DNA of 12,525 bases, taken from Flavobacteriales bacterium. Its GTDB lineage: Bacteria > Bacteroidota > Bacteroidia > Flavobacteriales > UA16. The notes under the pieces are model-generated. The model was given only the letters and a program-made list of their open reading frames with translations. It made no database searches and was not told the origin of the DNA. Positions 1 through 7,247 of the stretch are shown here, one piece after another (within the stretch, counting starts at the first letter, position 1; each line of letters opens with the position of its first letter). The stretch covers positions 1 to 12,525 of the forward strand of contig JABISU010000105.1 of assembly GCA_018700255.1 (NCBI GenBank), written 5' to 3'. Made by a program: the position numbers and the translations under genes.

Positions 1-99
1 GTTCTAGATATCGAAGCTAGTAAAGGATCTCTATACGGTTCTGGCCTCATAAAAATTGAGGAGATGGAGACCAATAGCGAAGAGGTTATTGTAGAATAG
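1..99 (+). CDS. C-terminal end of an unidentified protein (partial, 5' end outside window)
   Basis: Frame 1 is open from the first base and closes with TAG at 97-99, giving 32 residues that end in an acidic tail (ending EEVIVE). No start codon precedes it in the window, so this is the end of a gene that begins upstream. The residues include a short Gly/Ser stretch (KGSLYGSGLIKIEE), but I do not recognise the family and propose no function. It converges on the hypothetical gene ending at 108, with 8 bases between the two stop codons. With only 32 codons the reading frame could be fortuitous, but the tight convergent spacing favours a real gene end. Confidence 0.5.
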   Translation, partial: VLDIEASKGSLYGSGLIKIEEMETNSEEVIVE

Positions 100-107
100 T
101 AGCAAAT

Positions 108-449
108 CTATTCATCTATCCAAGCAGCAAAGTAGTCCACTAGTTGACGCTTTAACAATAATTCTTGTTCATCTGAGTCTAGTTCTGGCAACTCCCCCAC
201 TCTTTCAAAATGTGGCCAACCATCATCATCTAAACCGAGAGTTTTATAATACCCCAGTGGTTCTAACAAGGTGCATATACCTACATGAATCAGGTTAACC
301 TTATCATCCTTCTTGTATTCACTTGGACCTTGGGACACTTCTTGCAACCCAACCGCAAACACTATTGAAGTAATATCGGGCTGCTCGCCAAACCGTTCCA
401 TCATCATCTTAACCAACTTATTCCAGTCCTTCTCAAATGCAAAATCCAT
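108..449 (-). CDS. small acidic conserved hypothetical protein, 113 aa
   Basis: Encodes a 113-residue, acidic, soluble protein with no signal peptide or membrane segment. The centre contains HVGICTLLEPLGYYKTLG followed by DDDGWPHFER, a pattern I associate with small Bacteroidota-specific hypothetical proteins of similar length; the function is unknown to me. The C-terminal third is predicted helical (ELDSDEQELLLKRQLVDYF). The ATG at 449 is supported by an exact TAnnTTTG -7 box on the minus strand at 476-469, leaving 19 bases between box and start, the same distance as for pheT. It lies downstream of and co-oriented with tRNA-Pro, so read-through from the tRNA promoter is also possible. An opposite-strand frame over its 5' part looks like a shadow. 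Confidence 0.8.
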   Translation of the reverse strand: MDFAFEKDWNKLVKMMMERFGEQPDITSIVFAVGLQEVSQGPSEYKKDDKVNLIHVGICTLLEPLGYYKTLGLDDDGWPHFERVGELPELDSDEQELLLKRQLVDYFAAWIDE

Positions 450-468
450 TATTTACGTTTTAAGTCCT

Positions 469-476
469 CAAAATTA
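469..476 (-). promoter_or_regulatory. candidate -7 promoter box for the small hypothetical gene
   Basis: Read on the minus strand the sequence is TAATTTTG, an exact match to the Bacteroidota primary-sigma -7 consensus TAnnTTTG. It ends 19 bases before the ATG at 449, implying a leader of roughly a dozen bases. I see no TTG at the usual -33 distance, so the match rests on the -7 element and its position. Confidence 0.5.
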
Positions 477-492
477 CTATGCAAAAGAGGTG

Positions 493-507
493 ACACACTT
501 CGTGTAT
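493..507 (-). terminator. weak hairpin downstream of tRNA-Pro, possible terminator or processing site
   Basis: On the minus-strand RNA, ATACAC and GUGUGU can pair (with one G-U) around a GAA loop, 20 bases beyond the tRNA 3' end. It is followed, after a few bases, by CUCUUUUG rather than a clean U run, so it is a poor intrinsic terminator. It may simply mark the 3' trailer of the tRNA transcript. Confidence 0.25.
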
Positions 508-527
508 ATACCCTTGCGGATTTATTG

Positions 528-600
528 TCGGGATGACAGGACTTGAACCTGCGACTTCACGTCCCCCAGACGCGTACTCTACCAACTGAGCTACATCCCG
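528..600 (-). tRNA. tRNA-Pro, anticodon GGG
   Basis: A complete 73-base cloverleaf is present on the minus strand. The acceptor strands CGGGATG and CATCCCG pair over 7 bp with C1-G72 and discriminator A73, the bacterial tRNA-Pro identity combination. The D arm is GCTC/GAGT, the anticodon stem is CGCGT/ACGTG with loop CTGGGGG, and the T arm is GCAGG-TTCAAGT-CCTGT. The anticodon GGG lies at window positions 567-565 and reads CCC and CCU. The 3' CCA is not encoded (the gene is followed by CAA) and must be added by nucleotidyltransferase. It is divergent from pheT, and its probable -7 box lies 12-19 bases upstream inside the palindrome at 612-628. Confidence 0.97.
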
Positions 601-611
601 ATTTGGGGACT

Positions 612-619
612 CAAAGTTA
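612..619 (-). promoter_or_regulatory. -7 promoter box for tRNA-Pro (left arm of palindrome)
   Basis: Reads TAACTTTG on the minus strand, an exact TAnnTTTG match. Placed 11 bases before the mature tRNA 5' end at 600, it would give a leader of only a few bases, as is usual for tRNA genes. A CAA at 643-645 (TTG on the minus strand) is a possible but loosely spaced -33 element. Confidence 0.6.
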
Positions 620-620
620 G

Positions 621-628
621 TAACTTTG
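621..628 (+). promoter_or_regulatory. -7 promoter box for the pheT operon (right arm of palindrome)
   Basis: TAACTTTG matches TAnnTTTG exactly and ends 19 bases before the pheT ATG at 648, implying a leader of about a dozen bases. A TTG at 603-605 is a possible -33 element, but the 15-base spacing is shorter than usual. The box is the mirror arm of the tRNA-Pro box, separated by one base (G620). Confidence 0.6.
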
Positions 629-647
629 CATCACTTTAAAACCAATT

Positions 648-3119
648 ATGAAGGTATCATATAGAAAGATTAAGGAGTTCTTAAGTGTTGAACTATCAGC
701 AGATGATGCTGCAATAGTGTTAACAGCTACTGGACTTGAGATAGAAGGAGTAGAGATCGTTGATGATGTCCCGGGTGGATTGCGCGGGCTCGTAGTGGGA
801 CATATTACAGAATGCCACCAGCACCCAAATGCAGATAGACTTCGTTGTTGCAAAGTTGATATAGGCTCCGGAGACGCGCTTGATATTATTTGTGGCGCAC
901 CTAATGCCGCTAAAGGATTAAAAGTGGTTGTAGCTACTGTTGGAACTGAACTTTGTCCTATGGAAGGCGAACCATTTAAGATTAAGAAAGGGAAGATTCG
1001 TGGTGAGGTAAGTCTCGGAATGCTTTGTGGAGCTGAAGAAGTGGGTGTGGGAACACCTAACGGCGGGATAATACAGCTGGATCAAAAGTGGAGTCCTGGC
1101 ACACTTGTAAGCGAAGTTTTTGAGGTCGGATCAGACGAGATTCTCGAAATCGGACTAACGCCTAACAGAAATGATGCGATGGGGCACTTAGGTGTTGCTC
1201 GAGATCTGAGAGCTGGCCTTATGCACGGAACCGTTTGTGAGTTTACTCAAACAGGACTTGATAAAATCGAGCCTCTCGGTGGAGCTAACATTGACTTCTT
1301 AAAAGGACTCACAGGAGGTTTTAAAACATCTGTAGAGGCAAGTGATTTAGCTCCACGTTATACTTTAGTCGAGTTAGAGGGGGTGAATATTGCTCCTTCG
1401 CCAGAGCATGCTCAGAGGTTCCTTCGTGGAATTGGATGTGCTCCAATTAACAATGTAGTTGATGCTACTAACTATGTTCTCCACGAGTTAGGTCAACCAC
1501 TACACGCCTTCGACACAGAAACTATCCAAGGAGAACTTAAAGTGAGACTTGCCACTAATGGCGAGAAAATAACTACTCTCGATTCAATAGAACGAAAGTT
1601 AAACTCGTCTGACCTCGTAATTGCAGACGCAAATGAGGCGATGTGCATAGCAGGAGTCTTTGGTAGTTCTAAGCACGGAGTAAGTGATAGCACCACCCGC
1701 ATTTTATTAGAGTCAGCATTCTTCAATCCCGTTTCCGTGAGAAAATCCTCTAAGAGGCATGGACTTTCTACCGACGCATCTTTCAGGTTCGAGAGGCAGG
1801 TGGATCCGAATATGGTAAAGGCGGCAGCGGAAAGAGCGGCAGAACTGATTTGTGAGTGGAGCGGAGCTAAAGTCGTTGGGGCTGTAGAGATCGGGGAAAC
1901 GAACTCTGCACCTGGATATGAGGTTGACCTCGAATGGGATATGCTCGATAAGATGATCGGATCTAAGCTAGAAAGAACTCACGTGAAGTCAATATTAGGA
2001 GCGCTTGATATTGAGGTACGGTCAGAAAGTAAGGAAGGGATGAACTTGATGGTTTCTGCTTACCGCAGTGATGTAACAAGGCCGGCAGACGTTGTTGAGG
2101 AAATTCTTAGAGTTCATGGATTTGATCAAATAGAGATTCCCTCTCGAATTTCTTCAACTCTAGAAGTATCATCTGAGCCCGATAAAGAGGATATACTGTT
2201 TGGCCTTGCATCGACGCTTGTGGCTAGAGGATATAACGAGATTATGTCGAATTCACTAACAAAGGCTGTGTATTCTGAGCATTGCTGGAAAGACTCCGAT
2301 CTTAATCCCAAGACTACTGTTGAAATTCTCAATCCGCTGAGTGGCGATTTAGGGGTGATGAGGCAAAGTCTCGTCTTTCAAGGTTTAGAGGCAATCGCGA
2401 GAAATAAAAATCACAAATCTACAGATTTAAAACTTTTTGAATTTGGGAGGACTTACCAAGTGAAGGATAAAGGGGAGACGTCTGGTTATCAAGAAACCGA
2501 GCATTTGAGTTTGTGGATTACAGGGAGGAAGATGCCAGTAAACTGGAATGAACAAGGCGATAATGTAGATATGTTTACTCTGAAAGAAGCAGTAGTAGCA
2601 TTGCTGGATCAAGTCGGTGTTAGTTCTAAAGTGAGCGAAATAGTTGATGAAGGAGGATTACTGCTAGAAGGTAATGTGATTAAAATTGGAAACAATGTCA
2701 TTGGTAGATTTGGACAAGTACACCCAGACGTTACAAAAATGTGCAAAGTTGACGAACCCGTATTTTGGGCAGATTTACTGGTGAAGCCGCTATTAAAAGC
2801 TCGGAAGAAAAGAAAAATTATTGCTAAAGAACTCCCTAAATTCCCTTCTGTAAAAAGAGACCTGTCATTAATTATTGATAAAGGAATGAGTTTCGAATCT
2901 ATTAAAGAATACGCTTTTAAAGCCGAAAATAAAATCCTAAAAGAGATGTCATTATTTGACGTTTATGAAGGAGATAAACTTGAGAAGGGTAAGGTAAGTT
3001 ATGCTGTAGGACTTATCTTACAAGACGAAAGTAAAACCCTTACTGACAAACAGATCGATAAGAGCGTAGCAAGGATTCTAGAGGGAATTATAAAGGCAAC
3101 TGGTGCAACACTCCGTTAA
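648..3119 (+). CDS. pheT: phenylalanyl-tRNA synthetase beta subunit
   Basis: Encodes the 823-residue beta chain of the alpha2-beta2 cytoplasmic enzyme that charges tRNA-Phe; the length is normal for bacterial PheT (about 800). Domains in order: N-terminal EMAP/Myf-like tRNA-binding domain about 43-155 (GLVVGHITECHQHPNADRL); GLTPNRNDAMGHLGVARDL at 169-187; B3/B4 editing domain about 211-383 (NNVVDATNYVLHELGQPLHA, then FRFERQVDPN); B5 domain about 424-498 with the acidic helix DVVEEILRVHGFD that in the family binds magnesium; the catalytic-like core about 505-712; and a C-terminal FDX-ACB anticodon-binding domain about 729-822, opening with KFPSVKRDLSLIID. The editing and tRNA-binding parts look intact. 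The ATG at 648 has no Shine-Dalgarno sequence, as is normal in Bacteroidota, and sits at a typical distance from the -7 box. pheS is not adjacent. The stop lies 3 bases before the acyltransferase start, so pheT appears to lead a longer transcript. Confidence 0.98.
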   Translation: MKVSYRKIKEFLSVELSADDAAIVLTATGLEIEGVEIVDDVPGGLRGLVVGHITECHQHPNADRLRCCKVDIGSGDALDIICGAPNAAKGLKVVVATVGTELCPMEGEPFKIKKGKIRGEVSLGMLCGAEEVGVGTPNGGIIQLDQKWSPGTLVSEVFEVGSDEILEIGLTPNRNDAMGHLGVARDLRAGLMHGTVCEFTQTGLDKIEPLGGANIDFLKGLTGGFKTSVEASDLAPRYTLVELEGVNIAPSPEHAQRFLRGIGCAPINNVVDATNYVLHELGQPLHAFDTETIQGELKVRLATNGEKITTLDSIERKLNSSDLVIADANEAMCIAGVFGSSKHGVSDSTTRILLESAFFNPVSVRKSSKRHGLSTDASFRFERQVDPNMVKAAAERAAELICEWSGAKVVGAVEIGETNSAPGYEVDLEWDMLDKMIGSKLERTHVKSILGALDIEVRSESKEGMNLMVSAYRSDVTRPADVVEEILRVHGFDQIEIPSRISSTLEVSSEPDKEDILFGLASTLVARGYNEIMSNSLTKAVYSEHCWKDSDLNPKTTVEILNPLSGDLGVMRQSLVFQGLEAIARNKNHKSTDLKLFEFGRTYQVKDKGETSGYQETEHLSLWITGRKMPVNWNEQGDNVDMFTLKEAVVALLDQVGVSSKVSEIVDEGGLLLEGNVIKIGNNVIGRFGQVHPDVTKMCKVDEPVFWADLLVKPLLKARKKRKIIAKELPKFPSVKRDLSLIIDKGMSFESIKEYAFKAENKILKEMSLFDVYEGDKLEKGKVSYAVGLILQDESKTLTDKQIDKSVARILEGIIKATGATLR

Positions 3120-3122
3120 TGC

Positions 3123-4442
3123 ATGATTAAAGAGAAAACACCCATTATTACCCCGCCTATTCAACGAATTACTCTGCTATATTTCCTGTCAAGAGAATTA
3201 GTGAAGCAGGGTATTCAGCGATTCCATAGAATTACTACTTATGAAGGTCAAAACAATCTGCCTAAGGGGAAATGTCCTGTTATTTTCGTCTCTAATCATC
3301 AGAATGGACTGATGGATCCCATGATAGTTTCTGGATTATTAAAGCAACAACTTCATTGGCTAACAAGGGCAGATGTTTTTTGGAATCCCTTTGTACGAAA
3401 GTTTCTTTTTAAATGCCACGGTATTCCAATATACAGGAAGAGAGATCTGCTTCCAGATTCGAGAGAAAGGAATGATGTAATATGGGATTGCTGTATTAAG
3501 AGATTAGATATAGGAGCTATTCTTTCTCTTTTCCCAGAGGGGAATCACAATCCACAAAAAACTATCCGGGGAATTAAAAGTGGGCTGAGTAATCTGCTGG
3601 GTCGAGCTGTTAGCAAGCACGAAAATCTGAAAAGACTCAAAGTGATTCCTTTAGGTCTTGACTACGAGGATTACCCTAACTTCAGGAGACGTTTTTGTCT
3701 AAGAATCGGCAAACCTATTGAATGGTTGGATTTATACGAAAAGAATACTGGCAAAGTTCACTTTCAGAAACTTTCAGAAAGAATTCAAGCAGCAATGAGA
3801 AATATAGCTGTAGATATTAGACCTTACGAGAAGTATGATGATATTATCCACTACGTAAATGCATTAAGGACTACCGAAGCTTCAGTTAAAGGTTGGACAA
3901 AAATTACTCGTGATTTAGATAAAATATCTAAGATGGGAAATGTCGAGGAGATAGCAGATGCTGCTGAAAAGCTAAGAAGAGAAGGATTTGACTCAAACAA
4001 AATGAGAGTCGAGGCGTGGGGATTAAGCAATGGAGATGTGAGAAAAAAGAAGTGGTGGGCTGTAGCTCTCAAGCCACTGAGTTGGATAGCAAATGCACCA
4101 ACTTTTCTTCAGCAAATTTTCTTAAATTTTAAAGGAGACCAAATGAAGGCAATTGAATTTAGAAGCACTATGAAAATGTGTGCTGGACTGTTTATATATC
4201 CAATTACTTGGACCATTGTGGCTGCTATTCTCGGAGGGATTGCTTCAGGTGTTGGATTCAGCTTTTTCGGGTGGAGCCCTTTCTTTGAGGTCTTCTTCTC
4301 ATTCTGGTCTTTTGCCACTTTCGGAAATCGATTTTATAGCTGGTTAAAAGGTCATTTACATGATCACAACGACGCTGTAGAGGGGGAACGTTTTTGGAAT
4401 GATGACAAATCAAAAGCGCTGAGGGAGGCGTGGGTGAAATGA
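3123..4442 (+). CDS. PlsC-type glycerolipid acyltransferase with C-terminal membrane segments
   Basis: Encodes 439 residues of the lysophosphatidic/glycerol-phosphate acyltransferase superfamily, expected to transfer an acyl chain to a (lyso)phospholipid-type acceptor at the inner membrane. Visible motifs are VSNHQNGLMDPM (H59 and D65, an H-x5-D form of the usual H-x4-D block), GIPIYRKRD at 100-108, and the FPEG block at 137-140 within LFPEGNHN. The catalytic domain spans about 15-230. A charged helical linker follows, then two hydrophobic segments at about 350-378 and 384-405. The C-terminal extension makes it longer than a minimal PlsC (about 240 aa); I associate this build with Bacteroidota homologues. 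The substrate cannot be assigned, and I see no sign of a separate headgroup domain. It starts 3 bases after pheT and overlaps the VOC gene by 4 bases (ATGA), so translational coupling is likely. A perfect 10-base tandem repeat lies within it at 3761-3780. Confidence 0.88.
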   Translation: MIKEKTPIITPPIQRITLLYFLSRELVKQGIQRFHRITTYEGQNNLPKGKCPVIFVSNHQNGLMDPMIVSGLLKQQLHWLTRADVFWNPFVRKFLFKCHGIPIYRKRDLLPDSRERNDVIWDCCIKRLDIGAILSLFPEGNHNPQKTIRGIKSGLSNLLGRAVSKHENLKRLKVIPLGLDYEDYPNFRRRFCLRIGKPIEWLDLYEKNTGKVHFQKLSERIQAAMRNIAVDIRPYEKYDDIIHYVNALRTTEASVKGWTKITRDLDKISKMGNVEEIADAAEKLRREGFDSNKMRVEAWGLSNGDVRKKKWWAVALKPLSWIANAPTFLQQIFLNFKGDQMKAIEFRSTMKMCAGLFIYPITWTIVAAILGGIASGVGFSFFGWSPFFEVFFSFWSFATFGNRFYSWLKGHLHDHNDAVEGERFWNDDKSKALREAWVK

Positions 4443-5503
4443 GTTACGTTATTCAAGGCATACAGCATATAGGCATTGCTGTGTCAGATATGGATGCTAG
4501 TCTTAAGCTCTACAGAAAGTTATTCGGATTAGACATGCCATTTTTCGACTCTGTCGCTGCTGCTCCGCTTATGGATTCTCACTGCAAAGGAGAAACAATC
4601 GTAAAGAGAGCCAGCATGGTGTTGAATCACCAAGGCGGTTCTGCCGTTGAGGTCATTTCCCCAACTTCATTTAAGCCTCAAGGGCCTGTTTTCGAAATCA
4701 GGCAAGGAGACCTAGGAATAGGATCTACGATGGTGAAGACTCCCGACATAAGGAAGATGCATGAACACGCGCTCAGCGTTATACCAAATACTTGCGATCA
4801 AGAAATGGTGATAGATCCACTCGGAAGGCTTACGTTTTTCTTGAGAGATTTCGATGGGAATTTATTCCAAATCTTAGAATCAGACAATTGGTTCACTAAC
4901 AACGGCCACCCAAGTGGTGGGGTGTTAGGAGGAACGATTGGAGTTAGTGATATGGGAAACGCTTTAAAACTTTACTCCAACAAACTTGGGTACGATAAAG
5001 TGCTTTACGATAAAAAGGGTGTGTTTGAAGATTGGTCTCATTTGCCAGGTGGCGAGCAGAGGTACCACAGGGTTTTGCTAACCCAATCTAATCGCGGAGC
5101 TGGAGGGTTCTCATCTTTGACGGGAAGGACATACATAGAGTTAGTAGTCGCATTAGATAGACAGGGTAGATTTATTTTTGAAGACCGGATCTGGGCTGAT
5201 AAGGGGATTGTCCACCTTGGTTTTGATGTAAGGGGAATGAATGAGCTTGGGAAAGAGTTACAAAAAGAAGGATTCGCCTTTAGATGTAATACGGACAGTG
5301 CTTTAAGTATGGGAGATCATACATCTGTTCACTGTACATATATTGATGACCCTGACGAGTGCTGGATAGAATTTATAGAAGTTCATAAAATACCAATCGT
5401 AGAAAAAATTGGTCTTTTTATGAATGTGCAAAAACGTGCTCCCTTTAAACCCTTTCCTAAATGGATGCTCTTAGCACTTAAATTCAACAGAATTAAAGAC
5501 TAA
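4439..5503 (+). CDS. two-domain VOC (glyoxalase/dioxygenase fold) protein
   Basis: I place the start at the ATG at 4439, which overlaps the preceding stop as ATGA and has GGGAGG at 4423-4428 ten bases upstream. An in-frame GTG at 4430 would add three residues but is too close to that purine run. The 354-residue product has two VOC units. N-terminal unit about 5-148: IQHIGIAVSDMDASLKLYRK with H10, then E71 in AVEVISP and E147 in FDGNLFQILE. C-terminal unit about 160-316: GGTIGVSDMGNALKLY, E234 in YIELVV, H259 in GIVHLGFDV, and E311/E314 in CWIEFIEV. Compared with the four-ligand H/E/H/E arrangement of the superfamily, S96 and T166 stand where His is common, so each unit keeps about three potential ligands. 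Length and layout resemble 4-hydroxyphenylpyruvate dioxygenase, but its C-terminal 2-His-1-Glu triad is incomplete. The reaction is unknown. A basic, hydrophobic tail (about 321-354) follows the fold. Confidence 0.85.
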   Translation: MSYVIQGIQHIGIAVSDMDASLKLYRKLFGLDMPFFDSVAAAPLMDSHCKGETIVKRASMVLNHQGGSAVEVISPTSFKPQGPVFEIRQGDLGIGSTMVKTPDIRKMHEHALSVIPNTCDQEMVIDPLGRLTFFLRDFDGNLFQILESDNWFTNNGHPSGGVLGGTIGVSDMGNALKLYSNKLGYDKVLYDKKGVFEDWSHLPGGEQRYHRVLLTQSNRGAGGFSSLTGRTYIELVVALDRQGRFIFEDRIWADKGIVHLGFDVRGMNELGKELQKEGFAFRCNTDSALSMGDHTSVHCTYIDDPDECWIEFIEVHKIPIVEKIGLFMNVQKRAPFKPFPKWMLLALKFNRIKD

Positions 5504-5504
5504 G

Positions 5505-6188
5505 GTGGAAGATGTGAAGAAAATACTCTTAGTCGATGATGAAAGGGACATCCTAGATTTCCTGTCCTACAACCTAGAGAACGCAGGGTACAAAGTTCGA
5601 GTAGCACAAAACGGTCTTGAAGGAGTTAAAGCCGCTCAGGAATTTCTTCCCGATTTAATACTTTTAGATATGATGATGCCCCAAATGGATGGGATTCAAA
5701 CTTGTGAGGAAATACGAAACTTAGATACAGAAAAAGAAATAGTAGTAGCATTCCTTACGGCCAGGGGTGAAGACTACAGCCAAATAGCAGGCTTCGAAGC
5801 AGGAGCTGATGACTACATTCTTAAGCCTATAAAGCCTAAGGTTCTCATGAGCAGAGTGAAAGCTCTGTTAAAGCGAACCGTAAAAACATATAATTCAGAA
5901 GAAGGTGTTATAGAAGCTGGCCCTATAAAAATTGATTTAAAAAAACACATCATATTTGTCGGAGATCAAGAAATTAATCTTCCAAAGAAAGAGTTTATAC
6001 TCTTGACTTTGCTTTGCAAAAACGCGGGCGAGGTGAAAACTCGTGAAGAGATAATGGATGAGGTTTGGGGTACAGAAGTGGTCGTAGGAGACAGAACGAT
6101 AGACGTACATATCCGCAAGTTGAGAGTGAAATTAGGGGAAGAGCTTATCACCACCATCAAGGGAGTGGGTTATAAATTTAACGGGTAA
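5505..6188 (+). CDS. PhoB/OmpR-family response regulator
   Basis: Encodes a 227-residue two-domain response regulator. Receiver domain about 5-124: acidic pair D11-D12 in LLVDDERD, phosphoacceptor D55 in LILLDMMMP, T85 and K107 (in YILKPIKPK). Winged-helix DNA-binding domain about 135-226: recognition helix region VVVGDRTIDVHIRKLRVKLG, wing TTIKGVGYKF. The sequence type (FLTARGEDYSQIAGFEAGADDY) matches the Bacteroidota regulators usually annotated PhoB/PhoP-like. The start is uncertain: only GTG codons are available, at 5505 (one base after the VOC stop) and at 5514, the latter giving MKKILLVDDE, a common N-terminus for receivers. The cognate kinase follows two bases after the stop. Pho-box-like repeats before the permease gene at 7339 are candidate binding sites. 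The phosphate role is inferred from family resemblance and neighbourhood. Confidence 0.93.
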   Translation: MEDVKKILLVDDERDILDFLSYNLENAGYKVRVAQNGLEGVKAAQEFLPDLILLDMMMPQMDGIQTCEEIRNLDTEKEIVVAFLTARGEDYSQIAGFEAGADDYILKPIKPKVLMSRVKALLKRTVKTYNSEEGVIEAGPIKIDLKKHIIFVGDQEINLPKKEFILLTLLCKNAGEVKTREEIMDEVWGTEVVVGDRTIDVHIRKLRVKLGEELITTIKGVGYKFNG

Positions 6189-6190
6189 TC

Positions 6191-7228
6191 TTGAGTCAAA
6201 TAGAGCGCACCCCTAAAGATGTCGCAAGGCAATCCTCAATTATCATTGGAGTTATGGGCGCTCTGGCTACGATTACGGTATTGTGGCTAGCTGAAGCATT
6301 TGAGCTTTGGGCCTTAGCTATTATTGTGGGAATTATCCTCGAGGAAATTAGCTATTTCGTGATTTATAGCACCGTTGAAAAGTTTATCGATCACAGGATT
6401 AAAGTCCTTTACAAAACCATTAGTAAAATCAAGGGTGGAGATGAACAGTCAATAAATATGGGTGAAGACGTTGTAGAGACTGCTAATCAAGATGTAATGG
6501 AGTGGGCTGAAGAACAAATTAAAGAAATAACCCTCCTACGTGAAACAGACTCCTTCAGAAAAGATTTCATCGGGAACCTAGCTCACGAGCTAAAAACTCC
6601 TTTATTTAATATTCAGGGATTTATCCTAACCCTTCTCGAGGTCGGGTTAGATAACCCTGAAATAAATCGTAAATTTTTATCCAAAGCAGAGAAGAATATT
6701 GATAGGATGACGGGGCTACTAGAAGACTTAGATAGTATTTCTAAAATCGAGTCTGGTGTGATGACCATAGATCCCGAATCCGTAAATATTGTGGAGTTAA
6801 GCAACGATATCGTAGATAACCTAGAGCGCAAAGCAAAGGACGCTAACATTAATTTGAAAGTTAGGTATACCGAAGATTTTATTGTTCTATGTGATCCTCA
6901 AAAAATCGAACAGGTACTCTCTAACCTTCTTGTTAACTCCATCAACTATGGGAAGGATGGAGGGAAGACTCGAGTGAGGTTTTACGATATGGGAGATAGT
7001 ATTCTAGTAGAAGTGGCAGACGACGGCATAGGAATCAAAGAAGAAGACCTACTCCGAATATACGAAAGGTTCTACCGTGTCGATAAAAGCCGCTCCCGTC
7101 ACGCTGGGGGTTCAGGCCTCGGACTGGCAATCGTCAAACACATAATCGAAGCCCACGGAGGAAATCTCCACGTAAGATCTACATTTAAAGAAGGCACTAC
7201 TTTCAGTTTTACGCTAAAGAAGGTGTAA
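6191..7228 (+). CDS. PhoR-like membrane sensor histidine kinase
   Basis: Encodes 345 residues. Two hydrophobic segments (about 16-36 and 39-60) are separated by only a few residues, so there is essentially no periplasmic sensor domain. A HAMP-like linker with IKGGDEQSI follows (about 61-115). The HisKA domain has FIGNLAHELKTPLFNIQGF with phosphoacceptor H132. The ATPase domain has the N box (IEQVLSNLLVNSINYG, N249), DDGIGI at 278-283, the F box (YERFYRVDKS) and the G2 box (GGSGLGLAIVKHIIEAHGG). All catalytic elements are intact, so it should autophosphorylate and signal to the regulator encoded just upstream. No PAS domain is seen. TTG at 6191 is the only reasonable start, since the next Met (residue 22) lies inside the first membrane segment. 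Like E. coli PhoR it lacks an extracytoplasmic domain, which suggests sensing through membrane or protein partners; the actual stimulus is unproven. Confidence 0.93.
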   Translation: MSQIERTPKDVARQSSIIIGVMGALATITVLWLAEAFELWALAIIVGIILEEISYFVIYSTVEKFIDHRIKVLYKTISKIKGGDEQSINMGEDVVETANQDVMEWAEEQIKEITLLRETDSFRKDFIGNLAHELKTPLFNIQGFILTLLEVGLDNPEINRKFLSKAEKNIDRMTGLLEDLDSISKIESGVMTIDPESVNIVELSNDIVDNLERKAKDANINLKVRYTEDFIVLCDPQKIEQVLSNLLVNSINYGKDGGKTRVRFYDMGDSILVEVADDGIGIKEEDLLRIYERFYRVDKSRSRHAGGSGLGLAIVKHIIEAHGGNLHVRSTFKEGTTFSFTLKKV

Positions 7229-7242
7229 GTATTCTACAATAC
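7229..7242 (+). other. small hairpin immediately after the kinase stop codon
   Basis: GTATT-CTAC-AATAC forms a perfect 5-bp stem starting at the base after the TAA. It is AT-rich and is followed by an A run rather than a T run, so it is not a standard intrinsic terminator. It could be an RNA processing or stability element, or chance. Confidence 0.2.
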
Positions 7243-7247
7243 AAAAA

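Noticed and set aside
617..853. Minus-strand open frame at the 5' end of pheT
   Set aside because: It is antisense to the conserved tRNA-binding domain of PheT and crosses the pheT promoter; no plausible protein character.
4439..5503. VOC gene as an ArsI-type C-As lyase linked to acr3
   Set aside because: ArsI is a single-domain VOC protein of about 150 residues with vicinal cysteines; this protein has two units, no such Cys pair, and is separated from acr3 by three genes.
7229..7242. Hairpin after the kinase as an intrinsic terminator
   Set aside because: The stem is AT-rich and followed by A residues, not T residues; listed only as a hairpin.
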